Below are positions 17,468-25,337 of a DNA stretch of 53,031 bases, one piece after another (the stretch's first letter is position 1; each line of letters begins with the position of its first letter). The stretch comes from Sphingomonas sanguinis. Lineage in GTDB: Bacteria > Pseudomonadota > Alphaproteobacteria > Sphingomonadales > Sphingomonadaceae. Made by a program: the position numbers and the translations under genes. Location of the stretch: NCBI RefSeq assembly GCF_001476905.1, contig NZ_LDTE01000018.1:1-53031 (forward strand). The letters run 5' to 3'. Below the pieces are notes generated by a model. It had not been told where the DNA came from. It was given only the letters and a program-made list of their open reading frames with translations, and did no database searches.

Positions 17468-18574
17468 TCAACCGACGATGGCGGTCGGCTGGCCGTTCGT
17501 CAGGATATGGGTGCAAAGCTGTGCCTCGGGCGTGTCGCCTTCCTCCAGCGCCTGCACCGTCACCCAGCCCTGCGCGCGGAGCGAGGCGCCCGTCGCAGGT
17601 TCGGTGCCATGAGGAAGGAACAGCCGCCGCCGCTCGGTCGGCGGGGCGGTCGCGACGATGGCGTCGGCATAGAGCGAGAAGCCGGTGGCCTTCTCTTCCG
17701 CACCGTCCTCGTGGAAAATGGTGTAGGTGCCGCCCCGCCCGACCTCGCGCGGGGGACCGGCGACGAACAGCGAGAAGCCCAGCCAGCTCTGGAACTCGAA
17801 CCCATGCCGCTCGGTCGGGTCGAGCGTCATCGACACCCCCTCGCCCAGCGCCGCCGAAATCGCCTCCAGCGCATCGAGACGGCTGGCGAGCACGCCCTGA
17901 GTGTCGAAAGCGCGCAGCCGCTCCATCGCGGTCGCAAACGGCCCGGCGGCCTCGACCAGCGGCAGATAGTCGGGCGCGATCGCCGCGACCCCGCCCGCAT
18001 CCTTGGCGTCCAGCCGGTCGCGCAGCGCCGCCACCTGATCGGGAGCGACCGGGAGCGGCCCGGCGGCGAGCAGGTCGACCAGATCGGGCAGCGTGAAGTC
18101 GATCGAAATGCCGGTCGTCCCCGCCGCGACCAGCGCCTCGACCGCGACGCGTACCACTTCGGTCGCGGCGGCCGTCGAGTCGAGCCCGATCAGTTCAGCC
18201 CCGATCTGCCGCCACTCGCGCGCCGGGGCGAGTTCGGAACCGCGCAGGCGCACCACGGTGCCCGCATAGGAAAGCCGCACCGGGCGCGGATGATGGCCCA
18301 TGCGCGTGGCCGCGATCCGCGCCACCTGTGCGGTCAGGTCGGGCCGGATGGCAAGCGTCCGCTGCGATACCGGATCGACGAAGCGCACCGCATCATGCAG
18401 CCCCCCCGCCTTCAACCGCGAGCCCAGCGCCTCGGCAAACTCGATCGACGGCGGATCGGCGCGCTCATAGCCATGCAGCCGCGCCGCCTCCAACACCCGC
18501 GCCTCCACCGACGCAGCGGCATCGGCATAGGGGGGAAGACGGTCGTGATAGCCTTCGGGAAGGAGCGCGGTCAT
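17468..18574 (-). CDS. hisZ: ATP phosphoribosyltransferase regulatory subunit
   Basis: 368 residues, histidyl-tRNA-synthetase-like but without the anticodon-binding domain, as in HisZ. Blocks: [17 protein letters not shown] at the start, [25 protein letters not shown] (class II motif 2-like), [25 protein letters not shown], and a late [13 protein letters not shown] near the position of the synthetase HisA loop. HisZ activates the short HisG in the first step of histidine synthesis; hisG is not in the window. The start at MTALLPEG was preferred to one seven codons upstream because conservation begins there. Confidence 0.85.
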   Translation of the reverse strand: MTALLPEGYHDRLPPYADAAASVEARVLEAARLHGYERADPPSIEFAEALGSRLKAGGLHDAVRFVDPVSQRTLAIRPDLTAQVARIAATRMGHHPRPVRLSYAGTVVRLRGSELAPAREWRQIGAELIGLDSTAAATEVVRVAVEALVAAGTTGISIDFTLPDLVDLLAAGPLPVAPDQVAALRDRLDAKDAGGVAAIAPDYLPLVEAAGPFATAMERLRAFDTQGVLASRLDALEAISAALGEGVSMTLDPTERHGFEFQSWLGFSLFVAGPPREVGRGGTYTIFHEDGAEEKATGFSLYADAIVATAPPTERRRLFLPHGTEPATGASLRAQGWVTVQALEEGDTPEAQLCTHILTNGQPTAIVG

Positions 18575-18810
18575 CGGGCATTGTCCTTGAAGCATGCACA
18601 GTCGGATGTGGGGAAGCGGATCACGCGCAAAAACCCTGTAGCTCGATCGTCGGTGGGGAACGGAGGATGTCGTGATTGGTCACTAAGGCCTGCGGCGTCA
18701 ACCGCGATTGCCCACTGCAATTCTCGTTACGCATGCAACCCCTTGGTCGCTCGGGGCTTTCGCATCTGTTGGCGGAACGACGATAGATAGCCGCCGAACC
18801 AAGGAGGAGC

Positions 18811-19659
18811 ATGTTGCAGACGATCGACTACGGCCTACCCGATCCATCGGGGCTGCTGCCCGCGCGGCCCATCAAGGTGCGACGGACCGGATTTGCCGAT
18901 CATTATCGGTTGCTGGTGTTCAGCATCCTGCTGGGTTTCGGCGCGCTGGCTATCGTCGCCACCATCTGGCCGGGCCTGTACACTGATTACCGTATCCTGC
19001 GTGCCCCGGTCGAGGTGCCGCAAGCGTCGATGGTCGATGGCGAATGCCGGATGCGCAAGTTCAGCGTCCGCTGCAATGCGACCATCGCCTATCCCAGCGA
19101 CGGCGCGATCCAATCGCGGGCGGTCAGCTTTTCCTACATGGCGTTCAGCAACGAGGATCGCGAAACCCGTATCGTCGCGGAACGTGGCAACCCAGACAAC
19201 ATCACCCTGTCGCTGGCGATCGAGGAGTTCTGGAACCGCTTCCTCGGCTCGCTGCTGGTCGTGGTCGTCTTTGCGGTGTTTTCGGTCCTGATGATGCGGC
19301 GCGTCCTGCATCAGTCGGCTTCGATCAAGGCCATGCGCCACCCGGCGCCGCTGCGGCCGGTCTGGGCACGCATCACCCAGCGCACCGACAAGAAGGACCG
19401 CAGCCGGATCACCTATGCGCCGATCGACCCGGCACTGACCGGCAAGGCGATCGCCAGCGGCTTCGCCAAGAACGAGCGGCCCTGGACGCATTACGACCCC
19501 ACGCAGGACGAGACGTTCACCCTGGCGGTGGTCCACCCCGCTGCCACGCTGCCGGTTCTGCTCGACGAGCGACTCGATCGACTGGATTTGACGCCAGACG
19601 AAGCCGAGGTCATCCGCGCCCGCCGCGATGCGCTGTTGCCTCCGGAACCCGTCGTCTGA
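18811..19659 (+). CDS. Uncharacterised membrane protein with two membrane segments
   Basis: 282 residues, ATG behind AAGGAGGAG. The N-terminal tail has RPIKVRRTGFADHYR before a first membrane helix (LLVFSILLGFGALAIVATIWPGLY). A ~100-residue extracytoplasmic part follows (TDYRILRAPVEVP, GECRMRKFSVRCNATIAYPSDG, two Cys that could pair), then a second helix (FLGSLLVVVVFAVFSVLMM), then a soluble C-terminal part with WTHYDPTQDETFTLAVVHPAATLPVLLDERLDRLDLT. I do not recognise the family. It is divergent from hisZ, separated by 236 bp in which I see no gene. Confidence 0.75.
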   Translation: MLQTIDYGLPDPSGLLPARPIKVRRTGFADHYRLLVFSILLGFGALAIVATIWPGLYTDYRILRAPVEVPQASMVDGECRMRKFSVRCNATIAYPSDGAIQSRAVSFSYMAFSNEDRETRIVAERGNPDNITLSLAIEEFWNRFLGSLLVVVVFAVFSVLMMRRVLHQSASIKAMRHPAPLRPVWARITQRTDKKDRSRITYAPIDPALTGKAIASGFAKNERPWTHYDPTQDETFTLAVVHPAATLPVLLDERLDRLDLTPDEAEVIRARRDALLPPEPVV

Positions 19660-19664
19660 TGCTC

Positions 19665-19696
19665 AAGGGGCGGGGACTACAGAAGACCCCGCCCTT
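19665..19696 (+). terminator. Probable terminator after the two-helix membrane protein gene
   Basis: Stem AAGGGGCGGGG / CCCCGCCCTT around an 11-nt loop, starting 6 bp past the stop and followed by GCTTTGG. The T-run is short, so termination may be partial. Confidence 0.6.
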
Positions 19697-19786
19697 GCTT
19701 TGGCGATCCATCCAGGGGGCAAGACCTTCGCGCGCTTGGTCGAGCTATGCTATCCTGCGCACGTCAGCATCGCGGGAGGATTGCCC

Positions 19787-19999
19787 ATGCCGATCAAGGA
19801 CCTTACCGGCCCACCCCGCATGACCGATGCGGAACGGGCGGAGATACGGGCGGCGATAACCGCCATTTTCGTAGCGGGCGGTCGCCCACCGCCGAAATTC
19901 CCTCCACTGCGCAGCGACGATGGCCTCGAACCCATAGAGCCGCCATCCGGCCCCACCCCACGCCCCCTTCTCGGCGGCGCGGAAGCGACGCCCGACTGA
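19787..19999 (+). CDS. Small proline-rich hypothetical protein
   Basis: 70 residues, ATG at 19787 with GGGAGGA 6 bp upstream, a good ribosome binding site. Starts MPIKDLTGPPRMTDAERAEI, then RAAITAIFVAGGRPPPKFPPL and a Pro-rich, probably disordered tail (PPSGPTPRPLLGGAE). No signal peptide and no known domain. The nearby bidirectional terminator supports a real transcript ending here. It could be a lineage-specific small protein. Confidence 0.5.
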   Translation: MPIKDLTGPPRMTDAERAEIRAAITAIFVAGGRPPPKFPPLRSDDGLEPIEPPSGPTPRPLLGGAEATPD

Positions 20000-20007
20000 C
20001 CGCAAAT

Positions 20008-20046
20008 CAAAAGGGGCCGGATGCCTTTTGGCACCCGACCCTTTTT
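20008..20046. terminator. Bidirectional terminator between the small protein gene and serA
   Basis: Long imperfect stem AAAAGGG..CGG.TGCC / GGCA.CCG..CCCTTTTT with a TTTT loop. A-rich on the left and T-rich on the right, so it can work for both convergent transcripts. Confidence 0.85.
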
Positions 20047-20068
20047 GCCGACATCCGATCCTATCGGA

Positions 20069-21646
20069 TCAGAACGCCAAGCCCATCGCGGTCTTCACAC
20101 CCGGCAGCGCCTTGACCTTGGCCAGCAGCTCCGCGTCCACCGCCTCGTCCACCGAGAGCAGCAGGACCGCCTCGCCGCCGGCCGAGCGTCGTCCGAGGTG
20201 GAAGGTGCCGATATTGACGCCCGCCTCGCCCAGCGTAGTGCCGAGGCGCCCGATGAAGCCCGGTGCGTCCTCGTTGACGACGTACAGCATCGGCCCGGCG
20301 AGGTCGGCCTCGACCTTGATACCGAACAGCTCGACCAGGCGCGGGGCCTGATCACCGAACAGCGTGCCCGCGACCGAACGCTCGCCGTCCGCCGTCGTCA
20401 CCGTCACGCGGACCAGCGTGTGGTAATCACCCTCGCGGTCATGGCGCACTTCGCGCACGTCGAGGCCACGCTCCTTGGCGAGGAACGGCGCGTTGACCAT
20501 GTTCACCGTGTCCGAATGGACGCGCATGAAGCCCGCAAGCACCGCACCCGTGATCGGCTTGAGGTTGAGCGCGGCGGCCGCACCCTCCGCCTCGATCGCG
20601 ATGCCCGTGACCGCGCCGTGCGACAGCTGGCCGACCAGCGAGCCTAGCTTTTCCGCCAGCGCCATGTACGGCTTCAGCTTGGGCGCTTCCTCGGCGGTCA
20701 GGCTCGGCATGTTGAGCGCGTTGGTGACGCCGCCCGAGACCAGGAAATCAGCCAGCTGCTCGGCGACCTGGATCGCGACATTGACCTGCGCTTCGGTGGT
20801 CGACGCGCCCAGATGCGGGGTCGAGATGAAGTTCGGGGTGCCGAACAGCGGGCTTTCCTTGGCCGGTTCGACCTTGAACACGTCGAGCGCCGCACCACCG
20901 ATATGACCCGAATCGAGCCCCGCCTTCAGCGCCTCTTCGTCGATCAGGCCGCCGCGCGCGCAGTTAATGATACGCACGCCCTTCTTGGTCTTGGCGAGGT
21001 TTTCCGCCGACAGGATGTTGCGGGTCTGGTCGGTCAGCGGGGTGTGCAGCGTGATGAAGTCGGCGCGGGCGAGCAGCTCGTCCAGCGTCACCTTCTCCAC
21101 GCCCATCTCCAGCGCGCGCTCGGGCGTCAGGAACGGATCGAAGGCTACGACCTTCATGCGCAGACCCAGTGCGCGGTCGGCGACGATCGAGCCGATATTG
21201 CCCGCCCCGATCAGGCCCAGCGTCTTGGACGTCAGCTCGACGCCCATGAAGCGGTTCTTCTCCCACTTGCCGGCTTGCGTCGAGGCGTCGGCCTCGGGCA
21301 GCTGGCGAGCGAGCGCGAACATCAGGGCGATGGCATGTTCGGCGGTGGTGATCGAGTTGCCGAAGGGCGTGTTCATCACCACCACGCCCTTGGCGCTGGC
21401 GGCGGGGATGTCGACGTTATCGACGCCGATCCCGGCGCGGCCGACGACCTTCAGGTTCGTCGCGTGCTCCAGAATCTCCTTGGTCACCTTGGTCGAGCTG
21501 CGGATCGCCAGGCCGTCATATTCGCCGATGATCGCCTTCAGCTCGTCGGGCGTCTTGCCGGTGATTTCGTCCACCTCGACCCCGCGCTCGCGGAAGATCT
21601 GGGCGGCCTTGGGGTCCATTTTGTCGCTGATGAGAACTTTGGGCAT
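20069..21646 (-). CDS. serA: D-3-phosphoglycerate dehydrogenase
   Basis: 525 residues; oxidises 3-phosphoglycerate with NAD+, the first step of serine synthesis. Starts MPKVLISDKMDPKAAQIF. Substrate domain, then NAD-binding GLIGAGNIGSIVADRALGL, LHTPLTDQTRNILSAE, NCARGGLIDEEAL and the catalytic His in STPHLGASTTEAQ. It is the long form, with an intervening ASB domain (about 320–450) and a C-terminal ACT domain (LYVVNEDAPGFIGRLGTTLGEAGVNI) that usually senses serine. The open frame runs 28 codons further upstream, but that part is the intergenic repeat read as LTPTLSPAGRG, not protein. Second gene of the serC–serA operon. Confidence 0.96.
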   Translation of the reverse strand: MPKVLISDKMDPKAAQIFRERGVEVDEITGKTPDELKAIIGEYDGLAIRSSTKVTKEILEHATNLKVVGRAGIGVDNVDIPAASAKGVVVMNTPFGNSITTAEHAIALMFALARQLPEADASTQAGKWEKNRFMGVELTSKTLGLIGAGNIGSIVADRALGLRMKVVAFDPFLTPERALEMGVEKVTLDELLARADFITLHTPLTDQTRNILSAENLAKTKKGVRIINCARGGLIDEEALKAGLDSGHIGGAALDVFKVEPAKESPLFGTPNFISTPHLGASTTEAQVNVAIQVAEQLADFLVSGGVTNALNMPSLTAEEAPKLKPYMALAEKLGSLVGQLSHGAVTGIAIEAEGAAAALNLKPITGAVLAGFMRVHSDTVNMVNAPFLAKERGLDVREVRHDREGDYHTLVRVTVTTADGERSVAGTLFGDQAPRLVELFGIKVEADLAGPMLYVVNEDAPGFIGRLGTTLGEAGVNIGTFHLGRRSAGGEAVLLLSVDEAVDAELLAKVKALPGVKTAMGLAF

Positions 21647-21673
21647 GGGACAAGCTCCGGGAATAGGGGAATT

Positions 21674-21788
21674 TCTCCCTCTCCCCGCTGGGGAGAGGGT
21701 CGGGGTGAGGGGGTGAGGCTGGGCGACCAACTAGCCGCCTTGCCAAGCACCGCCCCTCACCCAACCCTCTCCCCAGCGGGGAGAGGGC
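21674..21788. repeat. Inverted pair of TCTCCCC...GGGGAGAGG repeats (family B) between serC and serA
   Basis: Left unit 21674–21717: CTCCCTCTCCCCGCTGGGGAGAGG followed by GTCGGGGTGAGGGG. Right unit 21753–21788 is its inverse: CCCCTCACCC, AACCC, then TCTCCCCAGCGGGGAGAGG. Each unit folds on itself and the two can pair with each other. This element is common in many proteobacteria. Lying inside the operon, it could shape the serC/serA expression ratio (inference). Confidence 0.85.
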
Positions 21789-21797
21789 TTTGGAAGG

Positions 21798-22952
21798 TCA
21801 GGCCTTGGCGGTGGCGTAGGCCCAGTCGAGCCAGGGGCCGAGCGCCTCGATATCGGCGGTCTCGACCGTCGCACCGCACCAGATGCGCAGGCCAGCGGGC
21901 GCGTCGCGGTAGCCCGCCACGTCATAGGCTGCGCCTTCGGCCTCCAGCAGCGAGGCCATCTTCTTGATGACTGCCTCGTCCGCGCCCTCGACCGTCAGGC
22001 AGACGCTGGTGGTCGAGCGGATCGCCGGATCGGCGGCAAGATGGCCGAGCCAATCGCGCTCCTCGACGATCCTGTTCAGCGCCGCCGCATTGGCGTCCGA
22101 ACGCTTGATCAGCGCCTCGGCGCCGCCAAGACCCTTGCCCCATTCGAGCGCGAGAATCGCGTCCTCGACGGCCAGCATCGAGGGCGTGTTGATCGTCTCG
22201 CCCTTGAACACGCCTTCGGCCAGCTTACCCTTCGACACCAGGCGGAACACCTTGGGCAGCGGCCAGGCCGGGGTGTAGGTCTCCAGACGCTCGACCGCGC
22301 GGGGGCCGAGGATCAGGACGCCGTGCGCGCCCTCGCCGCCCAGTACCTTCTGCCACGAGAAGGTCGCGACATCGATCTTGTCCCAGGGCAGGTCATAGGC
22401 GAACACCGCGCTGGTCGCATCGGCGAAGGACAGGCCCTCGCGGTCGTCGGCGATCCAGTCGCCGTTGGGCACGCGCACGCCGGAGGTGGTGCCGTTCCAA
22501 GTGAAGAGCACGTCGTTCGACCAGTCGACCGCGTTCAGGTCCGCAATCTGGCCGTAATCGGCGCGCAGGACGGTGGGGTCGAGCTTCAACTGCTTGACCG
22601 CGTCGGTCACCCAGCCCTCGCCGAAGCTTTCCCAGGCGAGCGTGGTGACGGGCCGCGCGCCGAGCATGGTCCACATCGCCATCTCGAACGCGCCGGTGTC
22701 GGAGCCGGGGACGATGCCGATGCGGTGGGTGTCGGGGAGCTTCAGCAGCTCGCGCATCAGGTCGATGCAATATTGCAGCCGCTGCTTGCCGATCTTCGAG
22801 CGATGCGAACGGCCGAGGCTGTCCGTCGCGAGCTTGGCCGCTTCCCAACCGGGAGGCTTGGCGCAGGGGCCACTAGAAAAATAGGGACGCGCCGGTTTGG
22901 TGGCGGGCTTCGCGGGCGCAAGAGTGGCGTCAGCGGTATTCACATCAGTCAT
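21798..22952 (-). CDS. serC: Phosphoserine aminotransferase
   Basis: 384 residues; PLP-dependent, converts 3-phosphohydroxypyruvate to phosphoserine (also serves vitamin B6 synthesis). The alphaproteobacterial form starts with a ~20-residue Ala/Pro/Lys-rich tail, then RPYFSSGPCAKPPGWEAAKL and HRSKIGKQRLQYCIDLMRELL. IGIVPGSDTGAFEMAMWTMLGARPV is the cofactor region, LFTWNGTTSGVRVPNGDW binds the substrate, and VATFSWQKVLGGEGAHG holds the PLP lysine. First gene of the serC–serA operon; its leader (22955–23018) is structured and covers the ribosome binding site. Confidence 0.96.
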   Translation of the reverse strand: MTDVNTADATLAPAKPATKPARPYFSSGPCAKPPGWEAAKLATDSLGRSHRSKIGKQRLQYCIDLMRELLKLPDTHRIGIVPGSDTGAFEMAMWTMLGARPVTTLAWESFGEGWVTDAVKQLKLDPTVLRADYGQIADLNAVDWSNDVLFTWNGTTSGVRVPNGDWIADDREGLSFADATSAVFAYDLPWDKIDVATFSWQKVLGGEGAHGVLILGPRAVERLETYTPAWPLPKVFRLVSKGKLAEGVFKGETINTPSMLAVEDAILALEWGKGLGGAEALIKRSDANAAALNRIVEERDWLGHLAADPAIRSTTSVCLTVEGADEAVIKKMASLLEAEGAAYDVAGYRDAPAGLRIWCGATVETADIEALGPWLDWAYATAKA

Positions 22953-22954
22953 TT

Positions 22955-23018
22955 AAGACTCTCCTCACAGAGAGCACGCGCGGCGTTGGGACCGCGTGGC
23001 CCGTCGACGGCTCTAGCG
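22955..23018 (-). ncRNA. serC leader motif (cis-regulatory RNA)
   Basis: Reading the minus strand toward serC: a first stem CCACGCG / CGCGTG closes a loop containing GTCCCAACGCCG. It is followed at once by a second stem CTCTC / GAGAG with loop TGTGAG. The second stem includes the GGAGAG ribosome binding site of serC. This matches the description of the alphaproteobacterial serC leader (Rfam family 'serC'), whose final stem covers the serC ribosome binding site. The ligand or factor that controls it is not known. Boundaries are approximate. Confidence 0.75.
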
Positions 23019-23103
23019 ATGTCGATCGAAGATGACAACCGCAATCGTCTTGACGCAATATTCGGCCAGTTTTGGTGCCAAACTTGCCGAAGGAGGAAAG
23101 GTA

Positions 23104-23769
23104 ATGCTGCGCGATCCCACGGGCCTGGCAATATGGGGCAAGCGAATGGCGTGGTTGTGGCTTGCCACCGAAGGCATTCTGGCCCTGTCCTGTATCGGCG
23201 AAATCTATGTCCTGGGCGGCTTGGGTTCGCCGCCAGGCACCGCCGAAGCGATTGAAGACGCTGCCGATATTTCTGTATTGGCGAGCCTGCCTTATATGCT
23301 GGCCTATATCGTCTGCGGCATCCTCGTGGCGCGTTGGATTCACCGGATCAACCGCAACGCCCATCATTGGAGCGATAAGATGACTATCGGTCCGAAATGG
23401 AATGTCGGCTGGTTCTTCGTGCCGGGCGCCAATTTGTGGATGCCGTTCGCCGGGATTCGCCAGACCCGGGGGGCTACGATCGATTCGGAAAGCCCCGATT
23501 CGGTGCCCGTGCCAGACTGGATGCGGCTGTGGTGGGGATTCTGGCTCGCCTCGACCTTGCTCGGCAATCTGACCTTTCGCCTGTCGGTAGCGGCGAAAAC
23601 GCCTGATTCGCTGATCGCGGTCGACTGGCTCTATGTCGTGTCGCTGGTCTTGGACGTACCCTTGACCATCCTGCTGTGCCGCCTGTTGGCCGACATCTCG
23701 ACATTGCAGAGCCAGCGTATCGCCCGCGAAGCCGACATGTCAGGCGCGGAGACATCGCTGTTGCCCTGA
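23104..23769 (+). CDS. DUF4328 membrane protein
   Basis: 221 residues from ATG 23104, which has AAGGAGGAAAGG just upstream; an earlier ATG at 23032 would begin inside the serC leader region. About four to five membrane segments. The family block WNVGWFFVPGANLWMPFAGIRQT is typical of DUF4328, with RWIHRINRNAHHW before it and WMRLWWGFWLASTLLGNLTFRLS after. Function unknown. Visibly less GC-rich than serC and aroC. Confidence 0.8.
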   Translation: MLRDPTGLAIWGKRMAWLWLATEGILALSCIGEIYVLGGLGSPPGTAEAIEDAADISVLASLPYMLAYIVCGILVARWIHRINRNAHHWSDKMTIGPKWNVGWFFVPGANLWMPFAGIRQTRGATIDSESPDSVPVPDWMRLWWGFWLASTLLGNLTFRLSVAAKTPDSLIAVDWLYVVSLVLDVPLTILLCRLLADISTLQSQRIAREADMSGAETSLLP

Positions 23770-23783
23770 CCGCCAACGCCCGC

Positions 23784-23855
23784 ATATCGAATTTCGATAT
23801 TTATATTGTTCGATAATCGATGATGTATTATCGATTATCGATAGTGATTCGATAT
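23784..23855 (+). promoter_or_regulatory. AT-rich operator-like region with repeated TTCGATA palindromes
   Basis: An AT-rich stretch in a GC-rich genome. 23784–23800 is a perfect 8-1-8 palindrome, ATATCGAA/TTCGATAT. 23810–23821 (TCGATAATCGAT) and 23830–23841 (ATCGATTATCGA) are inverted copies 8 bp apart. Another half-site TTCGATAT lies at 23848–23855, just before the ribosome binding site. The most likely binder is the XRE protein encoded second in the operon, giving autoregulation; that is inference. The -35/-10 elements could not be assigned with confidence. Confidence 0.6.
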
Positions 23856-23871
23856 GGAGGGACAGGACGCT

Positions 23872-24378
23872 ATGACACGCTTTGCCAGTCACATCAGCAC
23901 GCTGCTCTACGCCGCGCTGCTCGCCATTCTGGCGTTCGTCACGGCCGTCATCCTGGCATCGGTCGGCGTGCTGATCGTCGATGCGATCTCGCCAGGTGCG
24001 CTGGGGGCGGTGCACGTCAATGCACAGGTGCTGGACACGAAGACCCCCGGCGTCGTGGCGGCCGTGCTGGCCGTCATGTTGATGGCCCTGGGTCTTGCCT
24101 GGGCAGCGCTACTGCCGCTGATCCAGATGTTGCGCAGCACCGCGGCGGGCGCACCTTTCACCCTCGCCAACGTCAAGCGGCTCCACCAGATCTCAGGCAC
24201 CATCGCAGTCGCCTATCTGCTGCAATTCGCCCTGCCGCCGATCCTGCCCTTCGGCGCACAGGGCATGGTCAAGCCGATGGGCGTGGACGGCGTGTTCGCC
24301 ATTCTGCTGACGCTGGTGCTGGCGCAGGTCTTCCGCGAAGGTGTGCGCCTGCGCGAAGACGCCGAGGGCACGATCTGA
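23872..24378 (+). CDS. DUF2975 membrane protein
   Basis: 168 residues from ATG 23872 (GGAGGG about 10 bp upstream); an ATG six codons earlier is also in frame but overlaps the probable ribosome binding site. Four membrane segments: LYAALLAILAFVTAVILASVGVLIV, VAAVLAVMLMALGLAWAALLPLI, GTIAVAYLLQFALPPIL and VFAILLTLVLAQVFREGVRLRED. Between segments 2 and 3, MLRSTAAGAPFTLANVKRLHQIS and the closing FREG.RLREDAEGTI are DUF2975 hallmarks. DUF2975 genes are commonly followed by a small XRE regulator, as here (TGATG overlap). Role unknown; a membrane partner that controls the regulator is plausible. Confidence 0.85.
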   Translation: MTRFASHISTLLYAALLAILAFVTAVILASVGVLIVDAISPGALGAVHVNAQVLDTKTPGVVAAVLAVMLMALGLAWAALLPLIQMLRSTAAGAPFTLANVKRLHQISGTIAVAYLLQFALPPILPFGAQGMVKPMGVDGVFAILLTLVLAQVFREGVRLREDAEGTI

Positions 24379-24599
24379 TGGCGATCCGCATCAACCTCGA
24401 CCGGCTGCTGCTCGACCGGCGCATGTCGCTGACCGAGCTGGCCGAGCGGGTCGACCTGACGCTCGCCAATCTGTCGATCCTGAAGACCGGCAAGGCCCGC
24501 GCCATCCGCTTCACCACGCTGGATGCGATCTGCACCGCGCTCGACTGCCAGCCTGGCGACATATTGGAGCATGTCGCAGACACGCCTCCGCACGGCTGA
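24378..24599 (+). CDS. Small XRE/Cro-C1 HTH regulator (YozG-like)
   Basis: 73 residues, almost entirely a helix-turn-helix: INLDRLLLDRRMSLTELAERVDLTLANLSILKTGKARAIRFTTLDAICTALDCQPGDILEH. The recognition helix is in LTLANLSILKTGK. It lacks a dimerisation or sensor domain, so it may depend on the DUF2975 membrane protein whose stop it overlaps by one base (TGATG). Likely binds the TTCGATA sites upstream of the operon. Confidence 0.88.
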   Translation: MAIRINLDRLLLDRRMSLTELAERVDLTLANLSILKTGKARAIRFTTLDAICTALDCQPGDILEHVADTPPHG

Positions 24600-24641
24600 T
24601 CGGGGCTGGCCAAAGCGGCGGGAAAGGGAGCAAGGGGTCGC

Positions 24642-25304
24642 ATGGTTCGCGTCCCCTTGTTTCTCGCCGTTCCGATCCTGGGGGCGGCGCTCCTTTCCGC
24701 CTGTGGTCGTCCCGACCGGCCCGTTCAGCAGGCTTCGCGCCCCGAACCTTACCGCCCGCCGATCCGCGAAACCGCGCAGTGCGAGGCCGATCTGCGGCGC
24801 GAGGGGGTGGAGTATCGCCGCCTGCCCGACAAGGAACTGGGCCCCGGCTGCGGCCTCTACGGCACGGTGCAGCTGACCGATATCGGCGTGCCGGTCACCG
24901 GCGTCACCGCGATGCGGTGCGGCAATGCGCGCGCCTTTGCCGGATGGGTGAGAAACGCCGTCGCACCCGCCGCCTGGCAGATCCTCGGCTCGCCGCTGGC
25001 CAAGGTCGAGGGGATGGGCACCTATGCCTGTCGCAACATCGTCGGGACCAAGCGGATCGGCGACCGGCGTTCGGGCCATGCACTGGCCAATGCGGTCGAT
25101 GTCGGCGGCTTCGTGCTGAAGGACGGGCGGCGGATCACCCTGCTGAACGACTGGTATTCGAGCGATCCACAGGTGCGGCATTTCTGGACCGTCATTCGCG
25201 CCTCGGCCTGCAAGCGCTTCGGCACGGTACTCAGCCCCGACTATAATGCGGCGCATCGCAACCACCTGCATCTGGAGGACGATAATGCGCGCTTTTGCCG
25301 GTAG
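24642..25304 (+). CDS. Extensin-like C-terminal domain lipoprotein
   Basis: 220 residues. Lipoprotein signal peptide with lipobox LLSAC (Cys near residue 21). The rest is an extensin-like C-terminal domain: CEADLRREGVEYRRLPDKELGPGCGLYGTVQLTDIG, then RCGNARAFAGWVR and the metallopeptidase-like motifs RIGDRRSGHALANAVDVGGF and AAHRNHLHLE. The spaced His/Asp/His residues recall LAS (D-Ala-D-Ala) peptidases, so a murein peptidase role is plausible but unproven. Cys in GMGTYACRNI and ASACKRF may pair. ATG behind GGGAGCAAGGGG. Confidence 0.88.
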   Translation: MVRVPLFLAVPILGAALLSACGRPDRPVQQASRPEPYRPPIRETAQCEADLRREGVEYRRLPDKELGPGCGLYGTVQLTDIGVPVTGVTAMRCGNARAFAGWVRNAVAPAAWQILGSPLAKVEGMGTYACRNIVGTKRIGDRRSGHALANAVDVGGFVLKDGRRITLLNDWYSSDPQVRHFWTVIRASACKRFGTVLSPDYNAAHRNHLHLEDDNARFCR

Positions 25305-25337
25305 CGCAGGGGCGTGGGATATCCTACATCATCCAAA

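Noticed and set aside
17270..18790. Long plus-strand frame across purA start and hisZ
   Set aside because: Antisense shadow; hisZ and purA on the minus strand carry all expected motifs.
18575..18810. Possible gene or RNA in the hisZ divergent gap
   Set aside because: No frame with coding character and no tRNA-like fold seen; probably just two promoters.
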